Below, one piece after another: positions 45,902-59,425 of a stretch of DNA of 64,000 nt; the stretch's first letter is position 1; every line of letters begins with the position of its first letter. The translations under genes were made by a program, and so were the position numbers. Source of the DNA: Hippasteria phrygiana. Its lineage: Eukaryota > Echinodermata > Asteroidea > Valvatida > Goniasteridae. The stretch is from NCBI GenBank assembly GCA_037893225.1, contig JAZGUH010000328.1, positions 744,001 through 808,000 of the forward strand, written 5' to 3'. The notes beneath the pieces were generated by a model that had not been told where the DNA came from, did not search any database, and was given only the letters and a program-made list of their open reading frames with translations.

Positions 45902-46969
45902 TTTGCTATGGTTTAAGAAATCTGCATAACAAACAATACAGACCGCGTGCGTGAGGTCAACTTACCTTTGCTACCATATGGCATTGGTCAAACGTTTTCT
46001 CCAGCAGTCATGATAGCCCTAGCCTGGGCATGCTACAAATAAAAATAAATAAATATACATCTCAGTCTAAATATTGGGTGAAACAATTCAGACAAACTAC
46101 TTACTTGTAAATTTATGAGCCTCAGCGCAACCTATAATTGTAAACATGTTGATAACAATTACATGGCGGATAGGCATCTGAAATGTGTATGTGAATAAAA
46201 AGACAGCGAGAGCAAACAAAGAAAAGAAAGACAGAACCCATTTTGTTCTCTATCATGTGTGTAATCATTACTGTGTTTTCTGTGAGATTTCATAGTTCAA
46301 AACATGAAACATACCTATTTTTAGCGAGTACACTTGGCATATAGGTTCCACTCACTGATCTCTATAGAGATCACTGGTTCCACTCCACTGACGGCGCTCA
46401 TTTTGTAACCAACATAAAAATAGAAAGGAAGAGCGCCACCTGGTGACGCTCAGGAGTAAGGTGGCAATATTTTTTTCACTGGAAATTAAAGATTAAGACT
46501 CCTAGAATAATTTTCTTTTCAAATTTATGAGAGTTGAAGGAATTTTTTTTTTTTTATACTCCCCTCCCCACAAACCACCCCTAAAATGGTGGCCCATCTC
46601 TGGGCCCAGGTCTAAATGTAGCCCTCCCCCCCGCCTCGATGCCAAATAGACCCACGTATTGGTCATTTTTGTGAATGGAATTCCCCCGAGTTGGAAGCCA
46701 CGGGTCACCAATTCTTGATTTCCACAAATATTTCTACAATCAGTCCAATTTATAGGCCCCAGGGACCTCTTATTCAAAATTACTGGAGGGATCACAAAAT
46801 ATTAATGAGCTCGCGCGCAGTGATTTTCACAGATTTAGTGGCATGCACCCTGCTGATAGAAGTCATAATTATCGTGGCCCTAAAGGGACATTCGCGCATT
46901 TCTGCGCAGATTTCTGCAATGTCGTACATTTTTATTGTTTTGCGATAAAATCCGCAATGCGCAGAAAAT

Positions 46970-48547
46970 GTGCTGTCATGCAACAAGTGCTACTTCTCGA
47001 CAGGAAGGAAGAAGCTGTACTCAGAGATACCTCAGGTCAGCAGAGGCCGACGCACTGCAACTCCAAACATGGCCTTTTAGGTTGGTCTCCTCAACCGGGT
47101 ATTGCAGCCACAGGAGCAAGACGACTTTTGACAGCATTGGGTACAACTGTTCCTTCAATCAGTGGGCTGCAGAAAACAGCAAGCAAATGTGGGGACATTA
47201 TTATCAATGAAAATGTTAGATGTATGGCTGAAAAGAGAAAACTGGTCAAAGGTATTCAAGAATTACAGGGCTATGACAGAGAAAAACCGATTGCTGTCGA
47301 ATTAGATAGACAATACAATAACCCCTTGAGAAACTGTCGGGAACAAAACACCATTTGTGCCGGCAACCCAAACTAGGGACGTAGTATGTGAGAATGTAAC
47401 CACCCAAAAAATGGTAGTAATGTACCACCACGAGAATAAACTCTGTAAATGTGAAAATCAAATGTCGGGCAAACACAGCTGTAACAAGTGGTACGAGCAC
47501 ACATATTCTTGTAGTGCTACACGCCCAGCAAATTACAACATGGGGGATGAAAGAGAAGGGGGAATTCAATGTGCCAAGAAACTTCTAGAGTGTAAGGAAC
47601 CCTTGTTGGCAGAAAGAGTAACAAGCGATGCGGACGGGTGTATGGCAAAAGGTTTTATGTCTCAGATGAGAATTAAAGCAGGTATCGAGCCAGAACACTT
47701 TCTTGACCCACCTTACTTAAATCGATCACTCAGTTCAGCAATCAGTCGGGCCAAATTCAGTGGTGACATGATGCCTGGTAGAACTAAAAATGAAAAAAAA
47801 AAGATACAAGACCGGTTAGGTGACGATGTAAGTCACAGGGTACAAGCAGAAGCAGGGGCAATCCTCAAGAAATGTGGGAGAAACTTTGCCCAAATGTATG
47901 ACATGGCTGAACAGGCTGCCTCAACCATTCCCGAATGTTACCAAGGTCGCCACAACCTTTGCAAAAAGCGGTCCTTGGTTTGCAATGGCAATAACAGATT
48001 TCCCTACCTTCCTGTTCATGTTAGGGGAAAACTGAAAATGCTCGAGTCTGACAAGAAACTGCTTTTACTGAAAATTCAGAAGAGAATTGGTCACGAGGCA
48101 ATGCAAAAAACCAGATATGGGACAAGTACACAAAAAGCAGAGTCCATGAACCATGCTTTTTCAAGTTCTAATCCAAAAGGGACACTAACCTTTTCCAGAA
48201 ATGCTCTCTCAAGAGACCACAGCGCAGTTCACCTTGTCAACAATGGCCATGCCAACTTAATCATCCTCAAGTGTGAAGCTGCAGGTTGTCCTGTTTTGCC
48301 AGGATCTGCAGCTGCCAAAAGTCTGGCTGAAATGGACAGAAAAGAAAAATATCATTCCCAACGGGCTAGGAGCACACATTATAAAATACGAAGGGCAAAG
48401 TGTAGGGCACAACGATATAACTTGTACAACTGTGCCAAGTCATTGTACAAAAAGAAAGGGCAACTGGAACCCAAGTCAGCAATCCCTCCAGATGTGGATT
48501 GGCAAAGAATTCAGAGTGAGCACAATTACAGCATACGTTTCAATTAA
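46970..48547 (+). pseudogene. Transposase, N-terminally deleted and broken (unit 14)
   Basis: Identical in protein to unit 9. It follows a left TIR with the ACATTCGC variant. Confidence 0.75.
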
Positions 48548-48646
48548 AAATGAATTATAAAAGCAAAAAGTGTAGCATCAAAAAATGGTGAGTAATTTCA
48601 GTTATCAAACTTAATGGTGAGCCAAAAAGTTCTCCTTAATTACATT

Positions 48647-49015
48647 TTAAAGAAGACAATCCTTGTATGGGCCATGGCCCGAACACAAACGGCATCTCTT
48701 ACAACGAGATCTTGCAGTGTTGATGGCGTGTGGCTCAAGTGACAGGTGATCAAAATTCACACACAAGGAGTTGTGGCACAGGTGACTGACATCATACCCC
48801 CGGGGAAGATCAAGGACTCCAGAATAAACAATGTAAGTCAACCTGTGCACACGCATCCTTGTGCGTGAATTTGATTTTGAGCCAGGCATGACAACATTAA
48901 TAATGCCATATTTCTGCTGGACATATCCTGTCCATACCCTACAATTTTTTCTGCCTCTGTGTACAGTCTTTCTTAAAATCTTGCCTTTAATTAGGGCCTT
49001 CCAGATGGAATCCAT
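48647..49015 (-). CDS. His-Me finger endonuclease (unit 14)
   Basis: Consensus protein, unbroken. Confidence 0.8.
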   Translation of the reverse strand: MDSIWKALIKGKILRKTVHRGRKNCRVWTGYVQQKYGIINVVMPGSKSNSRTRMRVHRLTYIVYSGVLDLPRGYDVSHLCHNSLCVNFDHLSLEPHAINTARSRCKRCRLCSGHGPYKDCLL

Positions 49016-50083
49016 TTTGCTATGGTTTAAGAAATCTGCATAACAAACAATACAGACCGCGTGCGTGAGGTCAACTTACCTTTGCTACCATATGGCATTG
49101 GTCAAACGTTTTCTCCAGCAGTCATGATAGCCCTAGCCTGGGCATGCTACAAATAAAAATAAATAAATATACATCTCAGTCTAAATATTGGGTGAAACAA
49201 TTCAGACAAACTACTTACTTGTAAATTTATGAGCCTCAGCGCAAGCTATAATTGTAAACATGTTGATAACAATTACATGGCGGATAGGCATCTGAAATGT
49301 GTATGTGAATAAAAAGACAGCGAGAGCAAACAAAGAAAAGAAAGACAGAACCCATTTTGTTCTCTATCATGTGTGTAATCATTACTGTGTTTTCTGTGAG
49401 ATTTCATAGTTCAAAACATGAAACATACCTATTTTTAGCGAGTACACTTGGCATATAGGTTCCACTCACTGATCTCTATAGAGATCACTGGTTCCACTCC
49501 ACTGACGGCGCTCATTTTGTAACCAACATAAAAATAGAAAGGAAGAGCGCCACCTGGTGACGCTCAGGAGTAAGGTGGCAATATTTTTTTCACTGGAAAT
49601 TAAAGATTAAGACTCCTAGAATAATTTTCTTTTCAAATTTATGAGAGTTGAAGGAATTTTTTTTTTTTTATACTCCCCTCCCCACAAACCACCCCTAAAA
49701 TGGTGGCCCATCTCTGGGCCCAGGTCTAAATGTAGCCCTCCCCCCCGCCTCGATGCCAAATAGACCCACGTATTGGTCATTTTTGTGAATGGAATTCCCC
49801 CGAGTTGGAAGCCACGGGTCACCAATTCTTGATTTCCACAAATATTTCTACAATCAGTCCAATTTATAGGCCCCAGGGACCTCTTATTCAAAATTACTGG
49901 AGGGATCACAAAATATTAATGAGCTCGCGCGCAGTGATTTTCACAGATTTAGTGGCATGCACCCTGCTGATAGAAGTCATAATTATCGTGGCCCTAAAGG
50001 GACATGCGCGCATTTCTGCGCAGATTTCTGCAATGTCGTACATTTTTATTGTTTTGCGATAAAATCCGCAATGCGCAGAAAAT

Positions 50084-51661
50084 GTGCTGTCATGCAACAA
50101 GTGCTACTTCTCGACAGGAAGGAAGAAGCTGTACTCAGAGATACCTCAGGTCAGCAGAGGCCGACGCACTGCAACTCCAAACATGGCCTTTTAGGTTGGT
50201 CTCCTCAACCGGGTATTGCAGCCACAGGAGCAAGACGACTTTTGACAGCATTGGGTACAACTGTTCCTTCAATCAGTGGGCTGCAGAAAACAGCAAGCAA
50301 ATGTGGGGACATTATTATCAATGAAAATGTTAGATGTATGGCTGAAAAGAGAAAACTGGTCAAAGGTATTCAAGAATTACAGGGCTATGACAGAGAAAAA
50401 CCGATTGCTGTCGAATTAGATAGACAATACAATAACCCCTTGAGAAACTGTCGGGAACAAAACACCATTTGTGCCGGCAACCCAAACTAGGGACGTAGTA
50501 TGTGAGAATGTAACCACCCAAAAAATGGTAGTAATGTACCACCACGAGAATAAACTCTGTAAATGTGAAAATCAAATGTCGGGCAAACACAGCTGTAACA
50601 AGTGGTACGAGCACACATATTCTTGTAGTGCTACACGCCCAGCAAATTACAACATGGGGGATGAAAGAGAAGGGGGAATTCAATGTGCCAAGAAACTTCT
50701 AGAGTGTAAGGAACCCTTGTTGGCAGAAAGAGTAACAAGCGATGCGGACGGGTGTATGGCAAAAGGTTTTATGTCTCAGATGAGAATTAAAGCAGGTATC
50801 GAGCCAGAACACTTTCTTGACCCACCTTACTTAAATCGATCACTCAGTTCAGCAATCAGTCGGGCCAAATTCAGTGGTGACATGATGCCTGGTAGAACTA
50901 AAAATGAAAAAAAAAAGATACAAGACCGGTTAGGTGACGATGTAAGTCACAGGGTACAAGCAGAAGCAGGGGCAATCCTCAAGAAATGTGGGAGAAACTT
51001 TGCCCAAATGTATGACATGGCTGAACAGGCTGCCTCAACCATTCCCGAATGTTACCAAGGTCGCCACAACCTTTGCAAAAAGCGGTCCTTGGTTTGCAAT
51101 GGCAATAACAGATTTCCCTACCTTCCTGTTCATGTTAGGGGAAAACTGAAAATGCTCGAGTCTGACAAGAAACTGCTTTTACTGAAAATTCAGAAGAGAA
51201 TTGGTCACGAGGCAATGCAAAAAACCAGATATGGGACAAGTACACAAAAAGCAGAGTCCATGAACCATGCTTTTTCAAGTTCTAATCCAAAAGGGACACT
51301 AACCTTTTCCAGAAATGCTCTCTCAAGAGACCACAGCGCAGTTCACCTTGTCAACAATGGCCATGCCAACTTAATCATCCTCAAGTGTGAAGCTGCAGGT
51401 TGTCCTGTTTTGCCAGGATCTGCAGCTGCCAAAAGTCTGGCTGAAATGGACAGAAAAGAAAAATATCATTCCCAACGGGCTAGGAGCACACATTATAAAA
51501 TACGAAGGGCAAAGTGTAGGGCACAACGATATAACTTGTACAACTGTGCCAAGTCATTGTACAAAAAGAAAGGGCAACTGGAACCCAAGTCAGCAATCCC
51601 TCCAGATGTGGATTGGCAAAGAATTCAGAGTGAGCACAATTACAGCATACGTTTCAATTAA
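50084..51661 (+). pseudogene. Transposase, N-terminally deleted and broken (unit 15)
   Basis: Identical in protein to unit 9. Confidence 0.75.
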
Positions 51662-51760
51662 AAATGAATTATAAAAGCAAAAAGTGTAGCATCAAAAAAT
51701 GGTGAGTAATTTCAGTTATCAAACTTAATGGTGAGCCAAAAAGTTCTCCTTAATTACATT

Positions 51761-52129
51761 TTAAAGAAGACAATCCTTGTATGGGCCATGGCCCGAACAC
51801 AAACGGCATCTCTTACAACGAGATCTTGCAGTGTTGATGGCGTGTGGCTCAAGTGACAGGTGATCAAAATTCACACACAAGGAGTTGTGGCACAGGTGAC
51901 TGACATCATACCCCCGGGGAAGATCAAGGACTCCAGAATAAACAATGTAAGTCAACCTGTGCACACGCATCCTTGTGCGTGAATTTGATTTTGAGCCAGG
52001 CATGACAACATTAATAATGCCATATTTCTGCTGGACATATCCTGTCCATACCCTACAATTTTTTCTGCCTCTGTGTACAGTCTTTCTTAAAATCTTGCCT
52101 TTAATTAGGGCCTTCCAGATGGAATCCAT
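51761..52129 (-). CDS. His-Me finger endonuclease (unit 15)
   Basis: Consensus protein, unbroken. Confidence 0.8.
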   Translation of the reverse strand: MDSIWKALIKGKILRKTVHRGRKNCRVWTGYVQQKYGIINVVMPGSKSNSRTRMRVHRLTYIVYSGVLDLPRGYDVSHLCHNSLCVNFDHLSLEPHAINTARSRCKRCRLCSGHGPYKDCLL

Positions 52130-53197
52130 TTTGCTATGGTTTAAGAAATCTGCATAACAAACAATACAGACCGCGTGCGTGAGGTCAACTTACCTTTGCT
52201 ACCATATGGCATTGGTCAAACGTTTTCTCCAGCAGTCATGATAGCCCTAGCCTGGGCATGCTACAAATAAAAATAAATAAATATACATCTCAGTCTAAAT
52301 ATTGGGTGAAACAATTCAGACAAACTACTTACTTGTAAATTTATGAGCCTCAGCGCAAGCTATAATTGTAAACATGTTGATAACAATTACATGGCGGATA
52401 GGCATCTGAAATGTGTATGTGAATAAAAAGACAGCGAGAGCAAACAAAGAAAAGAAAGACAGAACCCATTTTGTTCTCTATCATGTGTGTAATCATTACT
52501 GTGTTTTCTGTGAGATTTCATAGTTCAAAACATGAAACATACCTATTTTTAGCGAGTACACTTGGCATATAGGTTCCACTCACTGATCTCTATAGAGATC
52601 ACTGGTTCCACTCCACTGACGGCGCTCATTTTGTAACCAACATAAAAATAGAAAGGAAGAGCGCCACCTGGTGACGCTCAGGAGTAAGGTGGCAATATTT
52701 TTTTCACTGGAAATTAAAGATTAAGACTCCTAGAATAATTTTCTTTTCAAATTTATGAGAGTTGAAGGAATTTTTTTTTTTTTATACTCCCCTCCCCACA
52801 AACCACCCCTAAAATGGTGGCCCATCTCTGGGCCCAGGTCTAAATGTAGCCCTCCCCCCCGCCTCGATGCCAAATAGACCCACGTATTGGTCATTTTTGT
52901 GAATGGAATTCCCCCGAGTTGGAAGCCACGGGTCACCAATTCTTGATTTCCACAAATATTTCTACAATCAGTCCAATTTATAGGCCCCAGGGACCTCTTA
53001 TTCAAAATTACTGGAGGGATCACAAAATATTAATGAGCTCGCGCGCAGTGATTTTCACAGATTTAGTGGCATGCACCCTGCTGATAGAAGTCATAATTAT
53101 CGTGGCCCTAAAGGGACATGCGCGCATTTCTGCGCAGATTTCTGCAATGTCGTACATTTTTATTGTTTTGCGATAAAATCCGCAATGCGCAGAAAAT

Positions 53198-54775
53198 GTG
53201 CTGTCATGCAACAAGTGCTACTTCTCGACAGGAAGGAAGAAGCTGTACTCAGAGATACCTCAGGTCAGCAGAGGCCGACGCACTGCAACTCCAAACATGG
53301 CCTTTTAGGTTGGTCTCCTCAACCGGGTATTGCAGCCACAGGAGCAAGACGACTTTTGACAGCATTGGGTACAACTGTTCCTTCAATCAGTGGGCTGCAG
53401 AAAACAGCAAGCAAATGTGGGGACATTATTATCAATGAAAATGTTAGATGTATGGCTGAAAAGAGAAAACTGGTCAAAGGTATTCAAGAATTACAGGGCT
53501 ATGACAGAGAAAAACCGATTGCTGTCGAATTAGATAGACAATACAATAACCCCTTGAGAAACTGTCGGGAACAAAACACCATTTGTGCCGGCAACCCAAA
53601 CTAGGGACGTAGTATGTGAGAATGTAACCACCCAAAAAATGGTAGTAATGTACCACCACGAGAATAAACTCTGTAAATGTGAAAATCAAATGTCGGGCAA
53701 ACACAGCTGTAACAAGTGGTACGAGCACACATATTCTTGTAGTGCTACACGCCCAGCAAATTACAACATGGGGGATGAAAGAGAAGGGGGAATTCAATGT
53801 GCCAAGAAACTTCTAGAGTGTAAGGAACCCTTGTTGGCAGAAAGAGTAACAAGCGATGCGGACGGGTGTATGGCAAAAGGTTTTATGTCTCAGATGAGAA
53901 TTAAAGCAGGTATCGAGCCAGAACACTTTCTTGACCCACCTTACTTAAATCGATCACTCAGTTCAGCAATCAGTCGGGCCAAATTCAGTGGTGACATGAT
54001 GCCTGGTAGAACTAAAAATGAAAAAAAAAAGATACAAGACCGGTTAGGTGACGATGTAAGTCACAGGGTACAAGCAGAAGCAGGGGCAATCCTCAAGAAA
54101 TGTGGGAGAAACTTTGCCCAAATGTATGACATGGCTGAACAGGCTGCCTCAACCATTCCCGAATGTTACCAAGGTCGCCACAACCTTTGCAAAAAGCGGT
54201 CCTTGGTTTGCAATGGCAATAACAGATTTCCCTACCTTCCTGTTCATGTTAGGGGAAAACTGAAAATGCTCGAGTCTGACAAGAAACTGCTTTTACTGAA
54301 AATTCAGAAGAGAATTGGTCACGAGGCAATGCAAAAAACCAGATATGGGACAAGTACACAAAAAGCAGAGTCCATGAACCATGCTTTTTCAAGTTCTAAT
54401 CCAAAAGGGACACTAACCTTTTCCAGAAATGCTCTCTCAAGAGACCACAGCGCAGTTCACCTTGTCAACAATGGCCATGCCAACTTAATCATCCTCAAGT
54501 GTGAAGCTGCAGGTTGTCCTGTTTTGCCAGGATCTGCAGCTGCCAAAAGTCTGGCTGAAATGGACAGAAAAGAAAAATATCATTCCCAACGGGCTAGGAG
54601 CACACATTATAAAATACGAAGGGCAAAGTGTAGGGCACAACGATATAACTTGTACAACTGTGCCAAGTCATTGTACAAAAAGAAAGGGCAACTGGAACCC
54701 AAGTCAGCAATCCCTCCAGATGTGGATTGGCAAAGAATTCAGAGTGAGCACAATTACAGCATACGTTTCAATTAA
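53198..54775 (+). pseudogene. Transposase, N-terminally deleted and broken (unit 16)
   Basis: Identical in protein to unit 9. Confidence 0.75.
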
Positions 54776-54874
54776 AAATGAATTATAAAAGCAAAAAGTG
54801 TAGCATCAAAAAATGGTGAGTAATTTCAGTTATCAAACTTAATGGTGAGCCAAAAAGTTCTCCTTAATTACATT

Positions 54875-55243
54875 TTAAAGAAGACAATCCTTGTATGGGC
54901 CATGGCCCGAACACAAACGGCATCTCTTACAACGAGATCTTGCAGTGTTGATGGCGTGTGGCTCAAGTGACAGGTGATCAAAATTCACACACAAGGAGTT
55001 GTGGCACAGGTGACTGACATCATACCCCCGGGGAAGATCAAGGACTCCAGAATAAACAATGTAAGTCAACCTGTGCACACGCATCCTTGTGCGTGAATTT
55101 GATTTTGAGCCAGGCATGACAACATTAATAATGCCATATTTCTGCTGGACATATCCTGTCCATACCCTACAATTTTTTCTGCCTCTGTGTACAGTCTTTC
55201 TTAAAATCTTGCCTTTAATTAGGGCCTTCCAGATGGAATCCAT
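54875..55243 (-). CDS. His-Me finger endonuclease (unit 16)
   Basis: Consensus protein, unbroken. Confidence 0.8.
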   Translation of the reverse strand: MDSIWKALIKGKILRKTVHRGRKNCRVWTGYVQQKYGIINVVMPGSKSNSRTRMRVHRLTYIVYSGVLDLPRGYDVSHLCHNSLCVNFDHLSLEPHAINTARSRCKRCRLCSGHGPYKDCLL

Positions 55244-56311
55244 TTTGCTATGGTTTAAGAAATCTGCATAACAAACAATACAGACCGCGTGCGTGAGGTC
55301 AACTTACCTTTGCTACCATATGGCATTGGTCAAACGTTTTCTCCAGCAGTCATGATAGCCCTAGCCTGGGCATGCTACAAATAAAAATAAATAAATATAC
55401 ATCTCAGTCTAAATATTGGGTGAAACAATTCAGACAAACTACTTACTTGTAAATTTATGAGCCTCAGCGCAACCTATAATTGTAAACATGTTGATAACAA
55501 TTACATGGCGGATAGGCATCTGAAATGTGTATGTGAATAAAAAGACAGCGAGAGCAAACAAAGAAAAGAAAGACAGAACCCATTTTGTTCTCTATCATGT
55601 GTGTAATCATTACTGTGTTTTCTGTGAGATTTCATAGTTCAAAACATGAAACATACCTATTTTTAGCGAGTACACTTGGCATATAGGTTCCACTCACTGA
55701 TCTCTATAGAGATCACTGGTTCCACTCCACTGACGGCGCTCATTTTGTAACCAACATAAAAATAGAAAGGAAGAGCGCCACCTGGTGACGCTCAGGAGTA
55801 AGGTGGCAATATTTTTTTCACTGGAAATTAAAGATTAAGACTCCTAGAATAATTTTCTTTTCAAATTTATGAGAGTTGAAGGAATTTTTTTTTTTTTATA
55901 CTCCCCTCCCCACAAACCACCCCTAAAATGGTGGCCCATCTCTGGGCCCAGGTCTAAATGTAGCCCTCCCCCCCGCCTCGATGCCAAATAGACCCACGTA
56001 TTGGTCATTTTTGTGAATGGAATTCCCCCGAGTTGGAAGCCACGGGTCACCAATTCTTGATTTCCACAAATATTTCTACAATCAGTCCAATTTATAGGCC
56101 CCAGGGACCTCTTATTCAAAATTACTGGAGGGATCACAAAATATTAATGAGCTCGCGCGCAGTGATTTTCACAGATTTAGTGGCATGCACCCTGCTGATA
56201 GAAGTCATAATTATCGTGGCCCTAAAGGGACATTCGCGCATTTCTGCGCAGATTTCTGCAATGTCGTACATTTTTATTGTTTTGCGATAAAATCCGCAAT
56301 GCGCAGAAAAT

Positions 56312-57889
56312 GTGCTGTCATGCAACAAGTGCTACTTCTCGACAGGAAGGAAGAAGCTGTACTCAGAGATACCTCAGGTCAGCAGAGGCCGACGCACTGC
56401 AACTCCAAACATGGCCTTTTAGGTTGGTCTCCTCAACCGGGTATTGCAGCCACAGGAGCAAGACGACTTTTGACAGCATTGGGTACAACTGTTCCTTCAA
56501 TCAGTGGGCTGCAGAAAACAGCAAGCAAATGTGGGGACATTATTATCAATGAAAATGTTAGATGTATGGCTGAAAAGAGAAAACTGGTCAAAGGTATTCA
56601 AGAATTACAGGGCTATGACAGAGAAAAACCGATTGCTGTCGAATTAGATAGACAATACAATAACCCCTTGAGAAACTGTCGGGAACAAAACACCATTTGT
56701 GCCGGCAACCCAAACTAGGGACGTAGTATGTGAGAATGTAACCACCCAAAAAATGGTAGTAATGTACCACCACGAGAATAAACTCTGTAAATGTGAAAAT
56801 CAAATGTCGGGCAAACACAGCTGTAACAAGTGGTACGAGCACACATATTCTTGTAGTGCTACACGCCCAGCAAATTACAACATGGGGGATGAAAGAGAAG
56901 GGGGAATTCAATGTGCCAAGAAACTTCTAGAGTGTAAGGAACCCTTGTTGGCAGAAAGAGTAACAAGCGATGCGGACGGGTGTATGGCAAAAGGTTTTAT
57001 GTCTCAGATGAGAATTAAAGCAGGTATCGAGCCAGAACACTTTCTTGACCCACCTTACTTAAATCGATCACTCAGTTCAGCAATCAGTCGGGCCAAATTC
57101 AGTGGTGACATGATGCCTGGTAGAACTAAAAATGAAAAAAAAAAGATACAAGACCGGTTAGGTGACGATGTAAGTCACAGGGTACAAGCAGAAGCAGGGG
57201 CAATCCTCAAGAAATGTGGGAGAAACTTTGCCCAAATGTATGACATGGCTGAACAGGCTGCCTCAACCATTCCCGAATGTTACCAAGGTCGCCACAACCT
57301 TTGCAAAAAGCGGTCCTTGGTTTGCAATGGCAATAACAGATTTCCCTACCTTCCTGTTCATGTTAGGGGAAAACTGAAAATGCTCGAGTCTGACAAGAAA
57401 CTGCTTTTACTGAAAATTCAGAAGAGAATTGGTCACGAGGCAATGCAAAAAACCAGATATGGGACAAGTACACAAAAAGCAGAGTCCATGAACCATGCTT
57501 TTTCAAGTTCTAATCCAAAAGGGACACTAACCTTTTCCAGAAATGCTCTCTCAAGAGACCACAGCGCAGTTCACCTTGTCAACAATGGCCATGCCAACTT
57601 AATCATCCTCAAGTGTGAAGCTGCAGGTTGTCCTGTTTTGCCAGGATCTGCAGCTGCCAAAAGTCTGGCTGAAATGGACAGAAAAGAAAAATATCATTCC
57701 CAACGGGCTAGGAGCACACATTATAAAATACGAAGGGCAAAGTGTAGGGCACAACGATATAACTTGTACAACTGTGCCAAGTCATTGTACAAAAAGAAAG
57801 GGCAACTGGAACCCAAGTCAGCAATCCCTCCAGATGTGGATTGGCAAAGAATTCAGAGTGAGCACAATTACAGCATACGTTTCAATTAA
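56312..57889 (+). pseudogene. Transposase, N-terminally deleted and broken (unit 17)
   Basis: Identical in protein to unit 9. It follows a left TIR with the ACATTCGC variant. Confidence 0.75.
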
Positions 57890-57988
57890 AAATGAATTAT
57901 AAAAGCAAAAAGTGTAGCATCAAAAAATGGTGAGTAATTTCAGTTATCAAACTTAATGGTGAGCCAAAAAGTTCTCCTTAATTACATT

Positions 57989-58357
57989 TTAAAGAAGACA
58001 ATCCTTGTATGGGCCATGGCCCGAACACAAACGGCATCTCTTACAACGAGATCTTGCAGTGTTGATGGCGTGTGGCTCAAGTGACAGGTGATCAAAATTC
58101 ACACACAAGGAGTTGTGGCACAGGTGACTGACATCATACCCCCGGGGAAGATCAAGGACTCCAGAATAAACAATGTAAGTCAACCTGTGCACACGCATCC
58201 TTGTGCGTGAATTTGATTTTGAGCCAGGCATGACAACATTAATAATGCCATATTTCTGCTGGACATATCCTGTCCATACCCTACAATTTTTTCTGCCTCT
58301 GTGTACAGTCTTTCTTAAAATCTTGCCTTTAATTAGGGCCTTCCAGATGGAATCCAT
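57989..58357 (-). CDS. His-Me finger endonuclease (unit 17)
   Basis: Consensus protein, unbroken. Confidence 0.8.
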   Translation of the reverse strand: MDSIWKALIKGKILRKTVHRGRKNCRVWTGYVQQKYGIINVVMPGSKSNSRTRMRVHRLTYIVYSGVLDLPRGYDVSHLCHNSLCVNFDHLSLEPHAINTARSRCKRCRLCSGHGPYKDCLL

Positions 58358-59425
58358 TTTGCTATGGTTTAAGAAATCTGCATAACAAACAATACAGACC
58401 GCGTGCGTGAGGTCAACTTACCTTTGCTACCATATGGCATTGGTCAAACGTTTTCTCCAGCAGTCATGATAGCCCTAGCCTGGGCATGCTACAAATAAAA
58501 ATAAATAAATATACATCTCAGTCTAAATATTGGGTGAAACAATTCAGACAAACTACTTACTTGTAAATTTATGAGCCTCAGCGCAACCTATAATTGTAAA
58601 CATGTTGATAACAATTACATGGCGGATAGGCATCTGAAATGTGTATGTGAATAAAAAGACAGCGAGAGCAAACAAAGAAAAGAAAGACAGAACCCATTTT
58701 GTTCTCTATCATGTGTGTAATCATTACTGTGTTTTCTGTGAGATTTCATAGTTCAAAACATGAAACATACCTATTTTTAGCGAGTACACTTGGCATATAG
58801 GTTCCACTCACTGATCTCTATAGAGATCACTGGTTCCACTCCACTGACGGCGCTCATTTTGTAACCAACATAAAAATAGAAAGGAAGAGCGCCACCTGGT
58901 GACGCTCAGGAGTAAGGTGGCAATATTTTTTTCACTGGAAATTAAAGATTAAGACTCCTAGAATAATTTTCTTTTCAAATTTATGAGAGTTGAAGGAATT
59001 TTTTTTTTTTTATACTCCCCTCCCCACAAACCACCCCTAAAATGGTGGCCCATCTCTGGGCCCAGGTCTAAATGTAGCCCTTCCCCCCGCCTCGATGCCA
59101 AATAGACCCACGTATTGGTCATTTTTGTGAATGGAATTCCCCCGAGTTGGAAGCCACGGGTCACCAATTCTTGATTTCCACAAATATTTCTACAATCAGT
59201 CCAATTTATAGGCCCCAGGGACCTCTTATTCAAAATTACTGGAGGGATCACAAAATATTAATGAGCTCGCGCGCAGTGATTTTCACAGATTTAGTGGCAT
59301 GCACCCTGCTGATAGAAGTCATAATTATCGTGGCCCTAAAGGGACATGCGCGCATTTCTGCGCAGATTTCTGCAATGTCGTACATTTTTATTGTTTTGCG
59401 ATAAAATCCGCAATGCGCAGAAAAT

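Larger units (their letters stand above)
42358..46793 (+). repeat. Unit 13, long (4436 bp)
   Basis: An isolated long unit between short units, with 20 minisatellite copies. It shares TGCGATG with unit 8, has one extra base in CATTCTTTATT near 42494, and carries a private TGA in the transposase N-terminus (43523-43525). The tail is B-type with GCGCAACC. Confidence 0.97.
46794..49907 (+). repeat. Unit 14, short (3114 bp)
   Basis: Short class, first of a run of 3,114-bp units. The left TIR reads ACATTCGC instead of ACATGCGC near 46891. B-type tail with GCGCAAGC. Confidence 0.97.
49908..53021 (+). repeat. Unit 15, short (3114 bp)
   Basis: Short class, B-type tail with GCGCAAGC and the common left TIR (ACATGCGC). 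I saw no private change. Confidence 0.97.
53022..56135 (+). repeat. Unit 16, short (3114 bp)
   Basis: Short class. B-type tail with GCGCAACC, as in units 13 and 17. Confidence 0.97.
56136..59249 (+). repeat. Unit 17, short (3114 bp)
   Basis: Short class. The left TIR reads ACATTCGC, as in unit 14, three units (9,342 bp) upstream. The tail is B-type with GCGCAACC and a private C-to-T in the C-rich patch near 59081. Confidence 0.97.
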
